A DNA stretch of 64,000 nucleotides from Reticulitermes speratus (GCA_021186555.1 JAJKFL010000011.1:6206501-6270500); one strand, 5' to 3'; shown: positions 31,550 through 43,900, counted from the first letter of the stretch. Translations and numbers: made by a program. The notes: generated by a model not told the origin, from the letters alone.

Positions 31550-32145
31550 AAACCGGAGTACCATGAACTCCCACAGTACTGTGTACTAATATAAACCGGA
31601 GTACCATGAACTCCCAGAGTATTGTGTACTAGTATGAAGCGGAGTGCCGTGACCTCCCAAAGTATTTTGTACTTGTATGAAGCGGAGTGCCGTGACATCC
31701 CAAAGTATTTTGTACTTGTATGAAGCGGAGTGCCGTGACCTCCCAAAGTATTTTGTACTTGTATGAAGCGGAGTGCCGTGACCTCCCAAAGTATTTTGTA
31801 CTTGTATGAAGCGGAGTGCCTTGACCTCCCAAAGTATTTTGTACTTGTATGAAGCGGAGTGCCGTGACCTCCCAAAGTATTGTGTACTTGTAGGAAGCGG
31901 AGTGCCGTGACCTCCCAAAGTATTTTGTACTTGTATAAAGCGGAGTGCCGTGACCTCCCAAAGTATTGTGTACTTGTATGAAGCGGAGTGCCGTGACCTC
32001 CCAAAATATTTTGTACTTGTATGAAGCGGAGTGCCGTGACCTAACAAAGTATTGTGTACTTGTATGAAGCGGAGTGCCGTGACCTCCCAAAGTATTTTGT
32101 ACTGCCATAAACCGAAGCACCATAAATTCGCAAACTATTGTGTAG
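31550..32145. repeat. 43 bp tandem repeat x~14
   Basis: Unit: CCGTGACCTCCCAAAGTATT then TTGTACTTGTATGAAGCGGA then GTG. The edge units are more diverged than the central ones. 43 is not a multiple of 3 and the minus strand has no stop in any phase of the unit, so all three minus frames stay open for about 150 codons or more. These frames are not evidence of a protein. Confidence 0.95.
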
Positions 32146-32164
32146 TGGTATAAAACCTTTGACA

Positions 32165-32460
32165 TTCAACAGGAAAGTCTTAGAAACAAATCATCAAAAA
32201 TTCATAACCTTAGTTCATACTGAACACAGAGATTCTGTGACTTGCAACAGTACCAGATATAACAAATAGTGACGCAATGATTGGTTCTCAGATGCAAAAT
32301 AAACACTGACAGACATTTTATGAAGCACCATATATTCACTCTCCATTCCCCAAACGATAACAATTTCGTCATCTTCCAAAGTGCACTGTTACAAATAGCG
32401 CATGATAATGGGAAGATTGTTTTCTCTTTTCTTCCTCACTATTTTTCTCAGTCTCCTCAC
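32165..32460. other. Unassigned DNA
   Basis: Short stretch between the 43 bp array and a LINE fragment; nothing recognised. Confidence 0.4.
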
Positions 32461-32461
32461 T

Positions 32462-32625
32462 CATGTTTCATGTCCAGCCCAACAGAAACTTCTTGATTTC
32501 TGTAACATGACGTGTATAAGTCATAACACTCTTCGTTACGTAATGGCCTCCATTCTTCAGCTACAAAGCCTAATTCGTCCCTGACAAAACAGTGTCCTCT
32601 AAGGCTTCGTTTCCAAACACTTGTA
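32462..32625 (-). pseudogene. LINE 3' fragment, strongly diverged
   Basis: The minus strand reads RDELGFVAEEWRPLRNEECY then DLYTS, matching the RDE[19 protein letters not shown] block of the LINE family at 20.3 and 60.3 kb. Confidence 0.7.
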
Positions 32626-32629
32626 CTAC

Positions 32630-32910
32630 TTAGTTCTCTTCTCTCAAAGTAAAGAGGCCGCATTTTATTCATAGGAAATAACTGGTGAAATGTCTGTTTA
32701 GAGTACCTTAACCTTTGATGTTTAAGAATGAGTGCGAGATGTTGGAAATTTGTATAGAAAATATATGTTTTTAGTAAAGGAGAGCTTGTCTCAGTTTCAA
32801 GTTATGCCTGAAATGTGTTTGTTTTTTGTTTGTTTGTTGTTGTGTTTGTTTTTTCCCATATTGGCTAGTTAGTTCTTGAGATATTTAAGTGTTTACTACT
32901 TGTTAAATAA
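32630..32910. other. Unassigned DNA with a GTTTGTTT-rich stretch
   Basis: A TG-rich simple stretch at about 32818-32852. Nothing else recognised. Confidence 0.4.
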
Positions 32911-32982
32911 TGTTAAGTAATGAAATTAAATAAATAGACCAAATAACGCACTATTTGACTACTTTAATATAATGTCTTTCTT

Positions 32983-33035
32983 ATACACCCTACACGTGTT
33001 TCGGACCTAGGTCCATCTTCAGGGGAACTCAGTAT
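32983..33035 (-). ncRNA. Minimal hammerhead ribozyme motif
   Basis: Minus strand: AUACUGAGUUCCC, CUGAAGA, extra U, stem II GGACC/GGUCC with a 2 nt loop, GAAA, stem III ACA/UGU, triplet GUA, then GGGUGUAU. CCC pairs with GGG, and an outer AUAC/GUAU helix is possible across an internal loop. Confidence 0.75.
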
Positions 33036-33090
33036 TGTTAAAACTACTAAAACAAGCTCAAAACATGTGCTTGTTTTAGTAGTTTTAACA

Positions 33091-33143
33091 ATACTGAGAC
33101 CCCCTGAAGATGGACCTAGGTCCGAAACACGTGTAGGGTGTAT
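33091..33143 (+). ncRNA. Minimal hammerhead ribozyme motif
   Basis: Mirror copy of 32983-33035: CUGAAGA, GGACC/GGUCC, GAAACACGUGUA, then GGGUGUAU. Predicted cleavage after position 33135. The CACGUG segment in stem III is self-complementary. Confidence 0.77.
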
Positions 33144-33254
33144 AAGAAAGACACTATAATATAGTAGTTAAATAGTGCATTAGTTGGTCTATTTATTTAA
33201 TTTGATTCATAGAAATGCACGGTGATAATAGTGTGAAATATTAAGTAATGTTCT

Positions 33255-33580
33255 TCGGATTTTGGTTTCTTTAAACTTCATACAAATTCACGAAATAATC
33301 AACTTTCTTTGCTAGCTTATAAAGTCATTTATGTCATAGTCATCACAATATTTGCTTTCACATGAAGCAGAATAGCATATTTAGCACAAAAGTGAAGTTG
33401 CCTTAGACCATTCCTATAAAGGTTAGTTTCTGTCAGGTTTCTGCATATGATGATGGTTACCAGAATGGCAATGCTTCTTAAAAGTATAAATGCTGACATA
33501 TCTGCGCCACCGTACAATATAATTGGCTAGATAACAAAAATTATACGATTTGTGAAGCAAAATGTTTGAATATCGCCAAA
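33255..33580. other. Unassigned DNA
   Basis: Nothing recognised between the snapback element and the piggyBac-type MITE. Confidence 0.4.
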
Positions 33581-33584
33581 TTAA

Positions 33585-33814
33585 CCCTTTAAAGACGAAG
33601 CGTAAACTGTTTCACTTAAAGACCCAGTTCGTACCGCGCAGTAAACACTTTTCATCTCGGTTTAAAAAAAGAAATCAATTTACGTTATATAAGGCAAAAG
33701 TCGGTGTTTGTTGTAATAGAAATACAATACACATAAATACAGTGTGGGCAGAATGTAGAATTTTTGAAAGTTAAAACTGTTGATTCGTCAAGTAGCCATT
33801 AGGCTTTGAAAGGT
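33585..33814. mobile_element. piggyBac-type MITE, TTAA duplication
   Basis: 230 bp bounded by TTAA (33581-33584 and 33815-33818), with terminal repeats CCCTTTAAAG and CTTTGAAAGG. TTAA targets and CCC-type ends are typical of piggyBac elements. Two more copies lie at 49236-50078 (split) and 53826-54016. The 70-codon frame inside is partly conserved in other copies (QFVPRSKHFSSR versus QFVPRSKHSPFS), but the element has no transposase. Confidence 0.85.
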
Positions 33815-33819
33815 TAAAT

Positions 33820-34665
33820 AACACTTTCTTAACAGATATTTCAACGTGTGGGACTCCACTCCCTTTATACGAATACTAGCATCGACTTTTAAAAGAGATT
33901 ACGACTGTAACCTTCCCGATTCCTCTCTGCTTCTTATTCGTGATTATCTTATTCTATACGCCTTCCTAAATACTAATTGTAGATGATACGAAGTCTTAAA
34001 ATGAAGTTAGATGTAAGCACTGTCTGCGTAAAGTAACAGGAGATTTCCGTCAAAGAAGTCCGTGTGTGTATTCTTGTTAGACTGCATTAAGGGTGCCCAC
34101 AACGCGGCTCGCGAGAAGCATGCGGTCCCCGCAAGCCACAGGTGCGGCTAGGGCAAATTGCCTTTAAAAAATAATGTTATTTAGTTGACATGCACACGAG
34201 GCTGACCGTCAACGGCGTTTTAAAATATTGTATAAGGAAAGGAGAATCATAACTAAGTGAAGCTATACTCTATTTGCATGAACAAAAATAAAAAGCCTTC
34301 AATGAGAAACAAATATGTTATTTTATTAATGCGTGGTTCTTGCCTAAGTAGCCTCACAAATTGCTCTTCCCGTAACTAACCTAGCTGGCCATCTCTGAGC
34401 TATACAGTGTGTGTGTATAGAATCTAAGCGCAGTGCAAACAACTAAAGGTTATTTTTGACGGAAAGGGTTAAAGTAGTTTATAGTAAAAGTGCTTGGGTC
34501 TTACTTCGTTTCATGACGTAGTATAAATAATATCTAGTGTGTATTCCCATTATACTCTATACGTCTAATGATAATGCGCATAAATGTAGTCTTTGACTGA
34601 AACGCTAATATTTGTGTACATAAATACAACATTACGCGAATTACGTTTCATTTGTATAAGATATT
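33820..34665. other. Unassigned DNA
   Basis: No gene. A GC-rich patch GGGTGCCCACAACGCGGCTC at 34090 resembles one end of a hAT-like element, but no partner end was found. Confidence 0.4.
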
Positions 34666-34667
34666 GG

Positions 34668-37600
34668 CCCATAGATTTGGTGCAAAAACCAGAAGTGTGC
34701 TGTTAATATATCTGTAATACAGTGGCCAGCATATGTGGTGTAAAGACCAGAAGTATGCTGTTAATATATCTGTAATACAGTGGCCAGCATATGTGGTGTA
34801 AAGACCAGAAGTATGTTGTTAATATATCTGTAATACAGTGGCCAGCATATGTGGTGTAAAGACCAGAAGTATGTTGTTAATATATCTGTAATACAGTGGC
34901 CAGCATATGTGGTGTAAAGACCAGAAGTATGCTGTTAATATATCTGTAATACAGTGGCCAGCAGATGTGGTGTAAAGACCAGAAGTATGTTGTTAATATA
35001 TCTGTAATACAGTGGCCAGCATATGTGGTGTAAAGACCAGAAGTGTGCTGTTAATATATCTGTAATACAGTGGCCAGCATATGTGGTGTAAAGACCAGAA
35101 GTGTGCTGTTAATATATCTGTAATACAGTGGCCAGCAGATGTGGTGCGAAGACCAGAAGTATGCTGTTAATATATCTGTAATACAGTGGCCAGCAGATGT
35201 GGTGCGAAGACCAGAAGTATGTTGTTAATATATCTGTAATACAGTGGCCAGCATATGTGGTGTAAAGACCAGAAGTATGCTGTTAATATATCTAATACAG
35301 TGGCAGCATATGTGGTGTAAAGACCAGAAGTATGCTGTTATATATCTGTAATACAGTGGCCAGATATGTGGTAAAGACCAGAAGTATGTGTTAATATATC
35401 TGTAATACAGTGGCCAGCATATGGGTGTAAAGACCAGAGTATGTGTTAATATATCTGTAATACAGTGGCCAGCATATGTGGTGTAAAGACCAGAAGTATG
35501 CTGTTAATATATCTGAATACAGTGGCCAGCAGATGTGTGTAAAGACCAGAAGTGTGCTGTTAATATATCTGTAATACAGTGGCCAGCATATGTGGTGTAA
35601 AGACATGATAGTATGCTGTTAATAATCTGTAATACAGTGGCCAGCATATGTGTGTAAAGACCAGAAGTATGCGTTATATATCTGTAATACAGTGGCCAGC
35701 ATATGTGGTGTAAAACCAGAAGTATGCTGTTAATATATCTGTTAATACAGTGGCCAGCATAATGTGGTGTAAAGACCAGAAGTATGCTGTTAATATATCT
35801 GTAATACAGTGGCCAGATGTGGTGTAAAGACCAGAAGTGTGCTGTTAATATATCTGTAATACAGTGGCCAGCATATGTGGTGTAAAGACCAGAAGTTGCT
35901 GTTAATATATCTGTAATAAGTGGCCAGCATATGTGTGTAAAGACAGAAGTATGCGTTAAATATTGTGTAATACAGTGGCCAGCAGATGTGGTGCGAAAAC
36001 CAGAAGTATGCTGTTAATATATCTGTAATACAGTGGCCAGCATATGTGGTGTAAAGACCAGAAGTATGCTGTTAATATATCTGTAATACAGTGGCCAGCA
36101 TATGTGGTGTAAAGACCAGAAGTTGCTGTTATATATCTGTAATACAGTGGCCAGCATATGTGGTGTAAAGACCAGAAGTGTGCTGTTAATATATCTGTAA
36201 TACAGTGGCCAGCATATGTGGTGTAAAGACCAGAAGTATGCTGTTAATATATCTGTAATACAGTGGCCACAGATGTGGTGTAAAGACCAGAAGTGTGCTG
36301 TTAATATATCTGTAATACAGTGGCCAGAGAATGTGGTGCGAAGACCAGAAGTATGCTTAATATATCTGTAATACAGTGGCCAGCATATGTGGTGTAAAGA
36401 CCAGAAGTATGCTGTTAATATATCTGTAATACAGTGGCCAGCATATGTGGTGTAAAGACCAGAAGTATGCTGTTAATATATCTGTAATACAGTGGCCAGC
36501 ATATGTGGTGAAAGACCAGAAGTATGTTGTTAATATATCTGTAATACAGTGGCCAGCATATGTGGTGTAAAGACCAGAAGTGTGCTGTTAATATCTGTAA
36601 TACAGTGGCCAGCAATGTGGTGTAAAGACCAGAAGTATGCTGTTAATATATCTGTAATACAGTGGCCAGCATATGTGGTATAAAGACCAGAAGTATGCGT
36701 TAATAATCTGTAATACAGTGGCCAGCATATGTGGTGTAAAGACCAGAAGTATGCTGTAATATATCTGTAATACAGTGCCAGCATATGTGGTATAAAGACC
36801 AGAAGTATGCTGTTAATATATCTGTAATACAGTGGCCAGCATATGTGGTATAAAGACCAGAAGTATGCTGTTAATATATCTGTAATACAGTGGCCAGCAT
36901 ATGTGGTGTAAAGACCAGAAGTATGCTGTTAATATATCTGTAATACAGTGGCCAGCATATGTGGTATAAGACCAGAAGTATGCTGTTAATAATCTGTAAT
37001 ACAGTGGCCAGCATATGTGGTGTAAAGACCAGAAGTATGCTGTTAATATATCTGTAATACAGTGGCCAGCATATGTGGTGTAAAGACCAGAAGTATGCTG
37101 TTAATATATCTGTAATACAGTGGCCAGCATATGTGGTGCGAAGACCAGAAGTATGCTGTAAATATATCTAATACAGTGGCCAGCAGATGTGGTGTAAAGA
37201 CCAGAAGTATGCTGTTAATATATCTGTAATACAGTGGCCAGCATATGTGGTGCGAAGACCAGAAGTATGCTGTTAATATATCTAATACAGTGGCCAGCAT
37301 ATGTGATGCGAAGACCAGAAGTATGCTGTTAATATATCTGTAATACAGTGGCCAGCATATGTGGTGTAAAGACCAGAACTATGCTGTTAATATATCTAAT
37401 ACAGTGGCCAGCAGATGTGGTGCAAAGACCAGAAATATGTTGTTAATATATCTGTAATACAGTGGCCAGCAGATGTGGTGCAAAGACCAGAAATATGTTG
37501 TTAATATATCTGTAATACAGTGGCCAGCAGATGTGGTGCAAAGACCAGAAGTATGCTGTTAACGTGGCTGTAATACAGTGGCCAGCAGATGTGGTTCAAA

Positions 37601-38440
37601 GACCAGAAGTATGCTGTTAACGTGGCTGTAATACAGTGGCCAGCAGATGTGGTGTAAAGACCAGAAGTTTGTTGTTAATATATCTGTAATACAGTGGCCA
37701 GCATATGTGGTGCAAAGACCAGAAGTTTGCTGTTAACGTGGCTGTAATACAGTGGCCAGCATATGTGGTGCAAAGACCAGAAGTTTGCTGTTAACGTGGC
37801 TGTAATACAGTGGCCAGCATATGTGGTGCAAAGACCAGAAGTTTGCTGTTAACGTGGCTGTAATACAGTGGCCAGCATATGTGGTGCAAAGACCAGAAGT
37901 TTGTTGTTAATATATCTGTAATACAGTGGCCAGCATATGTGGTGCAAAGACCAGAAGTTTGCTGTTAACGTGGCTGTAATACAGTGGCCAGCATATGTGG
38001 TGCAAAGACCAGAAGTTTGCTGTTAACGTGGCTGTAATACAGTGGCCAGCATATGTGGTGCAAAGACCAGAAGTTTGTTGTTAATATATCTGTAATACAG
38101 TGGCCAGCATATGTGGTGCAAAGACCAGAAGTTTGCTGTTAACGTGGCTGTAATACAGTGGCCAGCAGATGTGGTGCAAATACCAGAAGTATACTGTTAA
38201 CATATCTGTAATACAGTGGCCAGCATATATGGTGCAAAGACCAGAAGTATGCTGTTAATGTGTCTGTAATACAGTGGCCAGCATATATGATGCAAAGACC
38301 AGAAGTATGCTGTTAATGTGTCTGTAATACAGTGGCCAGCATATATGGTGCAAAGACCAGAAGTATGCTGTTAATGTGTCTGTAATACAGTGGCCAGCAG
38401 ATACGGTACAAGGACCAGGCGTATGCTGTTAATATGTTTG
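34668..38440. repeat. 58 bp satellite array, ~65 units
   Basis: Unit: ATATGTGGTGTAAAGACCAG, AAGTATGCTGTTAATATATC, TGTAATACAGTGGCCAGC. The left part is dominated by GTGTAAAG units with ATATATC, the right part (37540-38170) by GTGCAAAG units with AACGTGGC, and the last units have TAATGTGTC. Between about 35280 and 36990 many units carry single-base deletions at scattered places, while both ends of the array are regular. A small palindrome CTGTAATACAG recurs in each unit. Confidence 0.97.
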
Positions 38441-38444
38441 TACG

Positions 38445-39405
38445 GTCGTAGCAACACAGTCACGCCACAGTGCTGTAGAGATATATCTCAGCTCACTGCA
38501 ATGTTGCGGTCGGTTTCAACTCGTAAAATAAATTATCCGTCAACTCATCGAGCCACTGTTTGTATTATTTTATCATCACTAACACGCCTATGTGATGATG
38601 AACTGAATGTTTGTGGACGCAGTCAGCTATGAAGTGTTGTCTGTTCCTTTTCATCATCAATAAATCATCCACAGGCTGTCATCGTCTATTACTGAAAGTC
38701 TCAAATGATTAATTAAGTAGAGGTATTGATGAGACCACGAAAGGAATTGTTCTTGTAAAGAGTGAACTTTAAATAATATTGGGACTAAAATAATGTAGGG
38801 AACATAGGCATAAATAGCAGCTTCATAATTACCATAACATTTAGTAAATATACAGGACGTTTCAGGAGGAATCTGTCATACTTCCGAGAGAAAGTTTTAT
38901 AGGTTAAATTACGTGAACATAATAAAAAATTACATACTATATCAGAAGCTGAACGGTTTAAGGTTTAAAGACAGAAAACTCTTACACTGTTATTGATTAC
39001 TAAATGCGTATTAAAAGGAGGATTAATTTGTAGTTCCCGTAATATTAACGCCTATAGTTAACTTCTAATTAACAATAATTTCTGTCAAGAGCCTCCATTG
39101 TTATTGATCGCCCCGGGCGTCAAGAAACTTAACTACGACACTGCTTTCGGGTTACAAAAAAGATAGGTTTTATTGATGTGCAGACGATAACACGGTAGAG
39201 AAATAAAATGATCCATAAAAATTAGGGAATTTCTTAACCAGAAAGAGTTTTGAAATGAGAACTTCTCGAATGTAATCTACATCGTTGGTCTTAAACAAAT
39301 GTGCTCCGTTTATAACAGTGCTACTGTTTATATTATAGTAAATAATATAATTTTAAGCAGTGTCAGTGAAAAGCTAAATTTGTAACCACTGTAAATAATA
39401 TTTAA
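38445..39405. other. Unassigned DNA
   Basis: No gene. TACAGGACGTTTCAGGAGGA at 38852 looks like one end of a Tc1/mariner-type element, but no opposite end was found. Confidence 0.4.
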
Positions 39406-39408
39406 AAA

Positions 39409-39668
39409 GGTAACGCTAACTCTACACAGGCCTGGACAGGCTCTTAGTGCTCCAGGAGGTCGAGGCTTCTAGGATTTCTAGACAATCGGCACATGAAGGT
39501 GGCAAGGTTGTCAGCCTTACAAACAGGCCGCCTTTACCCCCCAGGAAATATCGCTGCTACTGATTTCTGTTAGAGGCTGAGTCGACCCCAGGGCCATAGT
39601 GCGGTCGGAAGAATTCAGTCAATGAAAAATCTCAATTACCGAGTCGGAAATCGAAACCGCGACCTTTA
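39409..39668 (-). mobile_element. SINE family C
   Basis: On the minus strand the B box reads CGGTTTCGATTTCCGACTCG, followed by GCACTATGGCCCTGGGGTCG and the family C body ending CAGGCCTGTGTAGAG. The A-box end is missing. Confidence 0.85.
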
Positions 39669-39674
39669 GAATGA

Positions 39675-40995
39675 ATACTTAAGACAAAATTCGGAGTAAA
39701 CGTAGCCCTTTTTTACGCCCGTTTGTTTTAGGCCTTTTTGTTTAAAGCCCCTTGTAAATTTACACCACTTCTTGATTTACGTTCTCTCACTTTCGGTTTA
39801 ACGCCGTTTGGTTGGCTGCGCACTTGGACGCTGCCGGGAGTGTAGACCCTCACGGCGCAGAACAAAACTGGAAGGCTGGCGCTCACTGCACAGTAGGCCC
39901 GGCAACGTGCACTCGCCGTTTGGTTCAGACCATGTGGTTTATATGGATTTATTTAAGTGTCTCTTTCGTTTTACCTGCAAACGACACAATGACAAACCCA
40001 CTCGAGGAATAAAAACACAGACACGAAGATGAATAACAGCAACAATTGTCTTAATATGCATGATTTGTGGGTAATAAAGTTACTGGCTTGTAGAGGCTGT
40101 GAGAGAAAATTTATTCATCCGCAACAATGATGATATGGAATACGTACCAACTGTGACAAGTGTAAGCAAGGTGTTTACAATTCTTTTTCAATTTACATAG
40201 GCTAAAAAGTAACAATATTTATTTCTATACGTATATTAATATCAATAAGACAGTAATAATACAATAAATACATGTAAATACACCGCATATGAACAGGCTG
40301 TCACTGGTATGACTGCCCGTAACCTTACTTATTCTATTATATCTTATGGGAATATTATATTTTATTTAAGCCCAAATTTTTACGAACACAGCTAAGGCAT
40401 GAAACAAGGGCTACGTGAAATCACAAAGAACGAATTTTGAAAATTTGTTTTCCCCAAATTAAATATAAGTTTCATTTCCAATAATACTGCATGAAATTTA
40501 AGACCAAGTATAATGGCTTGCACTACAATAGTCTGCAGTTTATTGTATGATACCAACCTTGCTTTTCTGAATTGGAAACATATCATTTAACTTCACACAA
40601 TAATTGTTACGGTTTTTATGTTTGTGGACTCTGAGTAATTAAAAATAAAAGGCGGGCCTAATTGATTTCACAAAACATCGAACAACACCTGTTCAAATTA
40701 AGTTTTATTCCCTCTGCAATATCATGTTCCTGTGTCTCCCTTCTAAAGCGATAGTTTATCTAATGCACCATGCCATCAGTTCTATTGAACGTATGTTCGT
40801 CTTCAGACCACATCGCCTGGACGCACGCTTGCAGACAGCAGGGTATCTGTTAATGGGCAAACGAAGCGATGACAAACTCGTAGTGCAAGAGAAAAGAATT
40901 GATAGTGGAACACACGTATCAATAACCATGGGTGTTGTTTGAAGTTCTGCGTGTCATCAGTTCCATTATTTCCAAAGCTGCGAAGCGTGTAGCTG
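39675..40995. other. Unassigned DNA
   Basis: 1.3 kb with short frames only (up to 74 codons at 39808-40032). No domain, repeat or element end recognised. Confidence 0.4.
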
Positions 40996-40998
40996 GGC

Positions 40999-41017
40999 GG
41001 GGGGGGGGGGGGGGGGG
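40999..41017. repeat. Poly-G tract (19 nt)
   Basis: An uninterrupted G run; the exact length is uncertain in any assembly. Confidence 0.9.
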
Positions 41018-41576
41018 TAAGACTGAGGGAGGTCTGCTGATTCAGCGTGAAGGGCTCCATCCACAGTACTAGCACAGACTCGGTGTGCTAAATCAAAACT
41101 ATGTTCTTGCGTGTTGGTCCTGAATTTCTTTGCGCAGAGGGATTTTTGCAGGAATAACTCGTCCGAATCATATTAGTAAGGTTCATGTTTCAAACACCGA
41201 ACACCGCCGTTGAATATAATATACATTATGTATAGCAGGATTAATTCTACAAAGTCTCCAGTTTCAGGCGCAGGTAATGTTAGTGAGCCTGGGCTGATGT
41301 CACAAGTCTGCGCGATCAGTTTGTTTATACAATCGGAGCGGTGGAGGTGCCAGTATTCGTCTGCTTACGTAGCAGCTGTAGTCACGTGACTGAGGTAGGA
41401 GGGCCGTACGGTTTGTGAGACTAGAGCTGAAGGTTGTCATGCAAAATGACGGGTACTTTGTGGATGTAATCCTGATATACATGTCGAGGCCGTCTAACGA
41501 TTAACACCACTTCTCTTACACTGAGGATAACTTCATCTTCTCTGAGTGACAAGGGTAGAGTGTGAGGAGTCATAAA

Positions 41577-41645
41577 TGCGATCTGCGCTCTTCTGGGATA
41601 TTACACGTAGATATCATCAACATCGCTGCGGAAGCCTGAAATCGA
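41577..41645 (+). mobile_element. Group 2 snapback element, internally deleted (69 bp)
   Basis: GATCTGCGCTCTTCTGGGAT joined to the group 2 tail GCTGCGGAAGCCTGAAATC, flanked by AGTCATAAA (41568-41576 and 41646-41654). The hammerhead-like centre is missing. The target duplication shows the short form was inserted as such or later lost its centre. Confidence 0.75.
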
Positions 41646-41904
41646 AGTCATAAACGCTTTTACTCTAGGCGGCAAACAGATTCGTCTTCTGAATCGAGGT
41701 TTCCATCAAGTACAAGTCAGGCAATGAACATTGTCCAAATAGTATTCTGATAATTATAAATAATAGTGTTACAAGAAAGTGACAGTCGTCTACGATGTGA
41801 CAGCCTCAAATCTGGTAGATGTACTGACGTTAGTTCTGTAGACACAAAAATTTAAAGTAATTGTAATAACCTGCTCAGAATCTTTGAAAGTACATGCTCC
41901 ATAA

Positions 41905-42240
41905 TCCAGGAACTATAACGAAGTCGTTTGAAAATTCAATTGTAAAATTTGTTTTATTTCCAAATTCTAGCCACACCTTCCCAGTGTAACTCTTCTACTG
42001 ATATATTGTCACATATCATATATCTTAAAAAATGCCGAAGTTTGAAGCAATAGTCATTATACCAACCTGGGCAAAAATTTGTGAAAATTATGGACTGCCT
42101 ATTACAGGAGCTATTATATAAAGTCCGTTAAAAATTCAATGGGGAAATTTCACATTACCAAATTCTAGTCTCAGTTTCCCAGTGTAACATTTCCTTTGAT
42201 GTATTGTTACACCGCATATTTATTACAGAATATTGATACC
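41905..42240. repeat. Diverged ~200 bp tandem duplication
   Basis: 41905-42030 and 42105-42235 align by eye: GGAACTAT/GGAGCTAT, AAAATTCAAT, CCAAATTCTAG, TTCCCAGTGTAAC, GATATATTGT/GATGTATTGT. Function unknown. Confidence 0.7.
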
Positions 42241-42249
42241 ACGATTTCA

Positions 42250-42670
42250 CTGAATATGTATCCTTGTTATTTCTTTTCGACAACGGTTGAAACAGCAATA
42301 CTGACTGAATTACGTCTCAGTTCCTTTTAATGCAACTATTTTGTGGTTCCGTTAGCACTTTTAGACTGATATTACTGCTACTTAGGGATAAAACGGCCAC
42401 TTCTAAGGGTTTATAAATACTTGCTTAGACTGTCTGTGTCTGAAGGATTACAATAGTTAAACATGACCCAAAATACAGCCTGTCACTAGCGCCAATGGGT
42501 ACTTGTGTATGTCACAGGTGGGAGAGGAATTTTATGAGCCTAACAGATTAAGTGCAAGTGACAGAATGTGGGAGAATTGAAATAGTGCTGCTGTGGAGTG
42601 GAGTTAGAAACTGGTAACTGGTAATGCAAACATGTCTGGGGCAAAAAGTAGCTTTTGGCAAAAGGAAATA
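42250..42670. other. Unassigned DNA
   Basis: Nothing recognised before the microsatellite. Confidence 0.4.
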
Positions 42671-42673
42671 AAT

Positions 42674-42870
42674 ATACATACATACATACATACATACTCA
42701 CATACATGCATACATACATACATACATACTCACATACATGCATACATACATACACACATACATACATATATACATACATACGTATATACATACATACACA
42801 CATACATACATACATACATACATACGTATATACATACATACATACATATGTACATACATACGTACATACC
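42674..42870. repeat. (CATA)n microsatellite, ~200 bp
   Basis: Long interrupted CATA runs. The open frames on both strands (Y-I-H-T and Y-V-C-M type repeats) are by-products. Confidence 0.97.
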
Positions 42871-42879
42871 CCAAGTAAA

Positions 42880-43900
42880 AACGTGCATGTTAATAAAATA
42901 GGACAAGACGAATATTGTGGACGCACACGAAACCGTCCTGTATCAATCTCTATCAAGATTTATGGAGCTGAATTTTAGTGCATTGAAAAGGACAGGTTAA
43001 AATTTAGTGCCTGAGGGTGCAAGAGCATGTGTGATTCATGCAGGATCTTATTTGGGCCAGTTTAATTATCGTGTAATATATTATATGTGATTGGTTTGGC
43101 AGAAGAACCGCTTAAATGTATTTTCTCTTACAAAGCTTGATTACTGATTAAGAAAGTCGCAGTATTTATTTGCTCTTTTGATGTTAGTTTATGAGATCCT
43201 AAGGCTGTGGTTGGTGTAAGTTTTATTATGTTCTTAATTGGGCTTCCTCATATCTTGATTTATAATGTTTATTCTGTGGTAATAAAGAACTGTAAATTAT
43301 ATTATAATTATACTTTCAATGACACACATAAACTTACCATCTTACTCACCAGTTTGTATTACAATGGCCATTAAACTTCTGCAAACAAATGCAGTCAAAA
43401 CATTTCGTCACACCATAGCATGTCTTGTTTATTCCTCTGTTTTACCATTGTAGGTCTTTCAGGATATAGTGATAGATAATTAAGTGGGTTAAAAAGCAAG
43501 AAACAAGCAACATATGACAAAAAGATAAATAAATAAATTGATATAATAATTTGTATAAACTTTTGTCGTAAGGCAAAACACTAAATCTGGCAGCACACAA
43601 TATGATCGGTTTATGTATGATAATTATTCTTCAGACAATGAAAATCTGTGATGTTTGAAATTATGAAAAAAAATAGGTCACGAATATAATATATAATGTC
43701 TCCCGTCCTCTCTACAAGAAGAAAGGATTTAAAGAAAGCAGGTGTCAAAATTTCTTATTGAATATCTATACTTTTAAAAACAAAATTTTTTTAAAGACAC
43801 GACAAGGAAAAACTGGATTTAGTAACTTCAGTGATTTTGTATCTTAATGCAATATAATTTTCTGTTATGGTTTTAATTATAACACTATTTTTGTTTCAAA
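42880..43900. other. Unassigned AT-rich DNA
   Basis: No gene or element recognised in about 1 kb. Confidence 0.4.

Larger units (their letters stand above)
32923..33240 (+). mobile_element. Group 1 snapback element with two divergent hammerheads and tail
   Basis: 318 bp flanked by TTAAGTAATG (32913-32922 and 33241-33250). The arms are mirror images from AAATTAAATAAATAGACCAA inward to a centre near 33062. The tail AAATGCACGGTGATAATAGT follows the right arm. Two outward-facing hammerhead motifs. No coding frame. Arm identity is high, suggesting recent origin or maintained symmetry. Confidence 0.92.

Noticed and set aside
34088-34150. Possible hAT end (GGGTGCCCACAACGCGG)
   Set aside because: No right terminus or 8 bp duplication found.
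35391-37300. Minus-strand frames repeating HICWPLYYRYIN
   Set aside because: Translations of the 58 bp satellite; they start and stop with indels in the array.
38852-38880. Possible Tc1/mariner end (CAGGACGTTTCAGGAGG)
   Set aside because: A single end only, with no transposase remnant nearby.
42540-42978. Tyr/Ile/His/Thr-rich and Tyr/Val/Cys/Met-rich frames
   Set aside because: Translations of a (CATA)n microsatellite.
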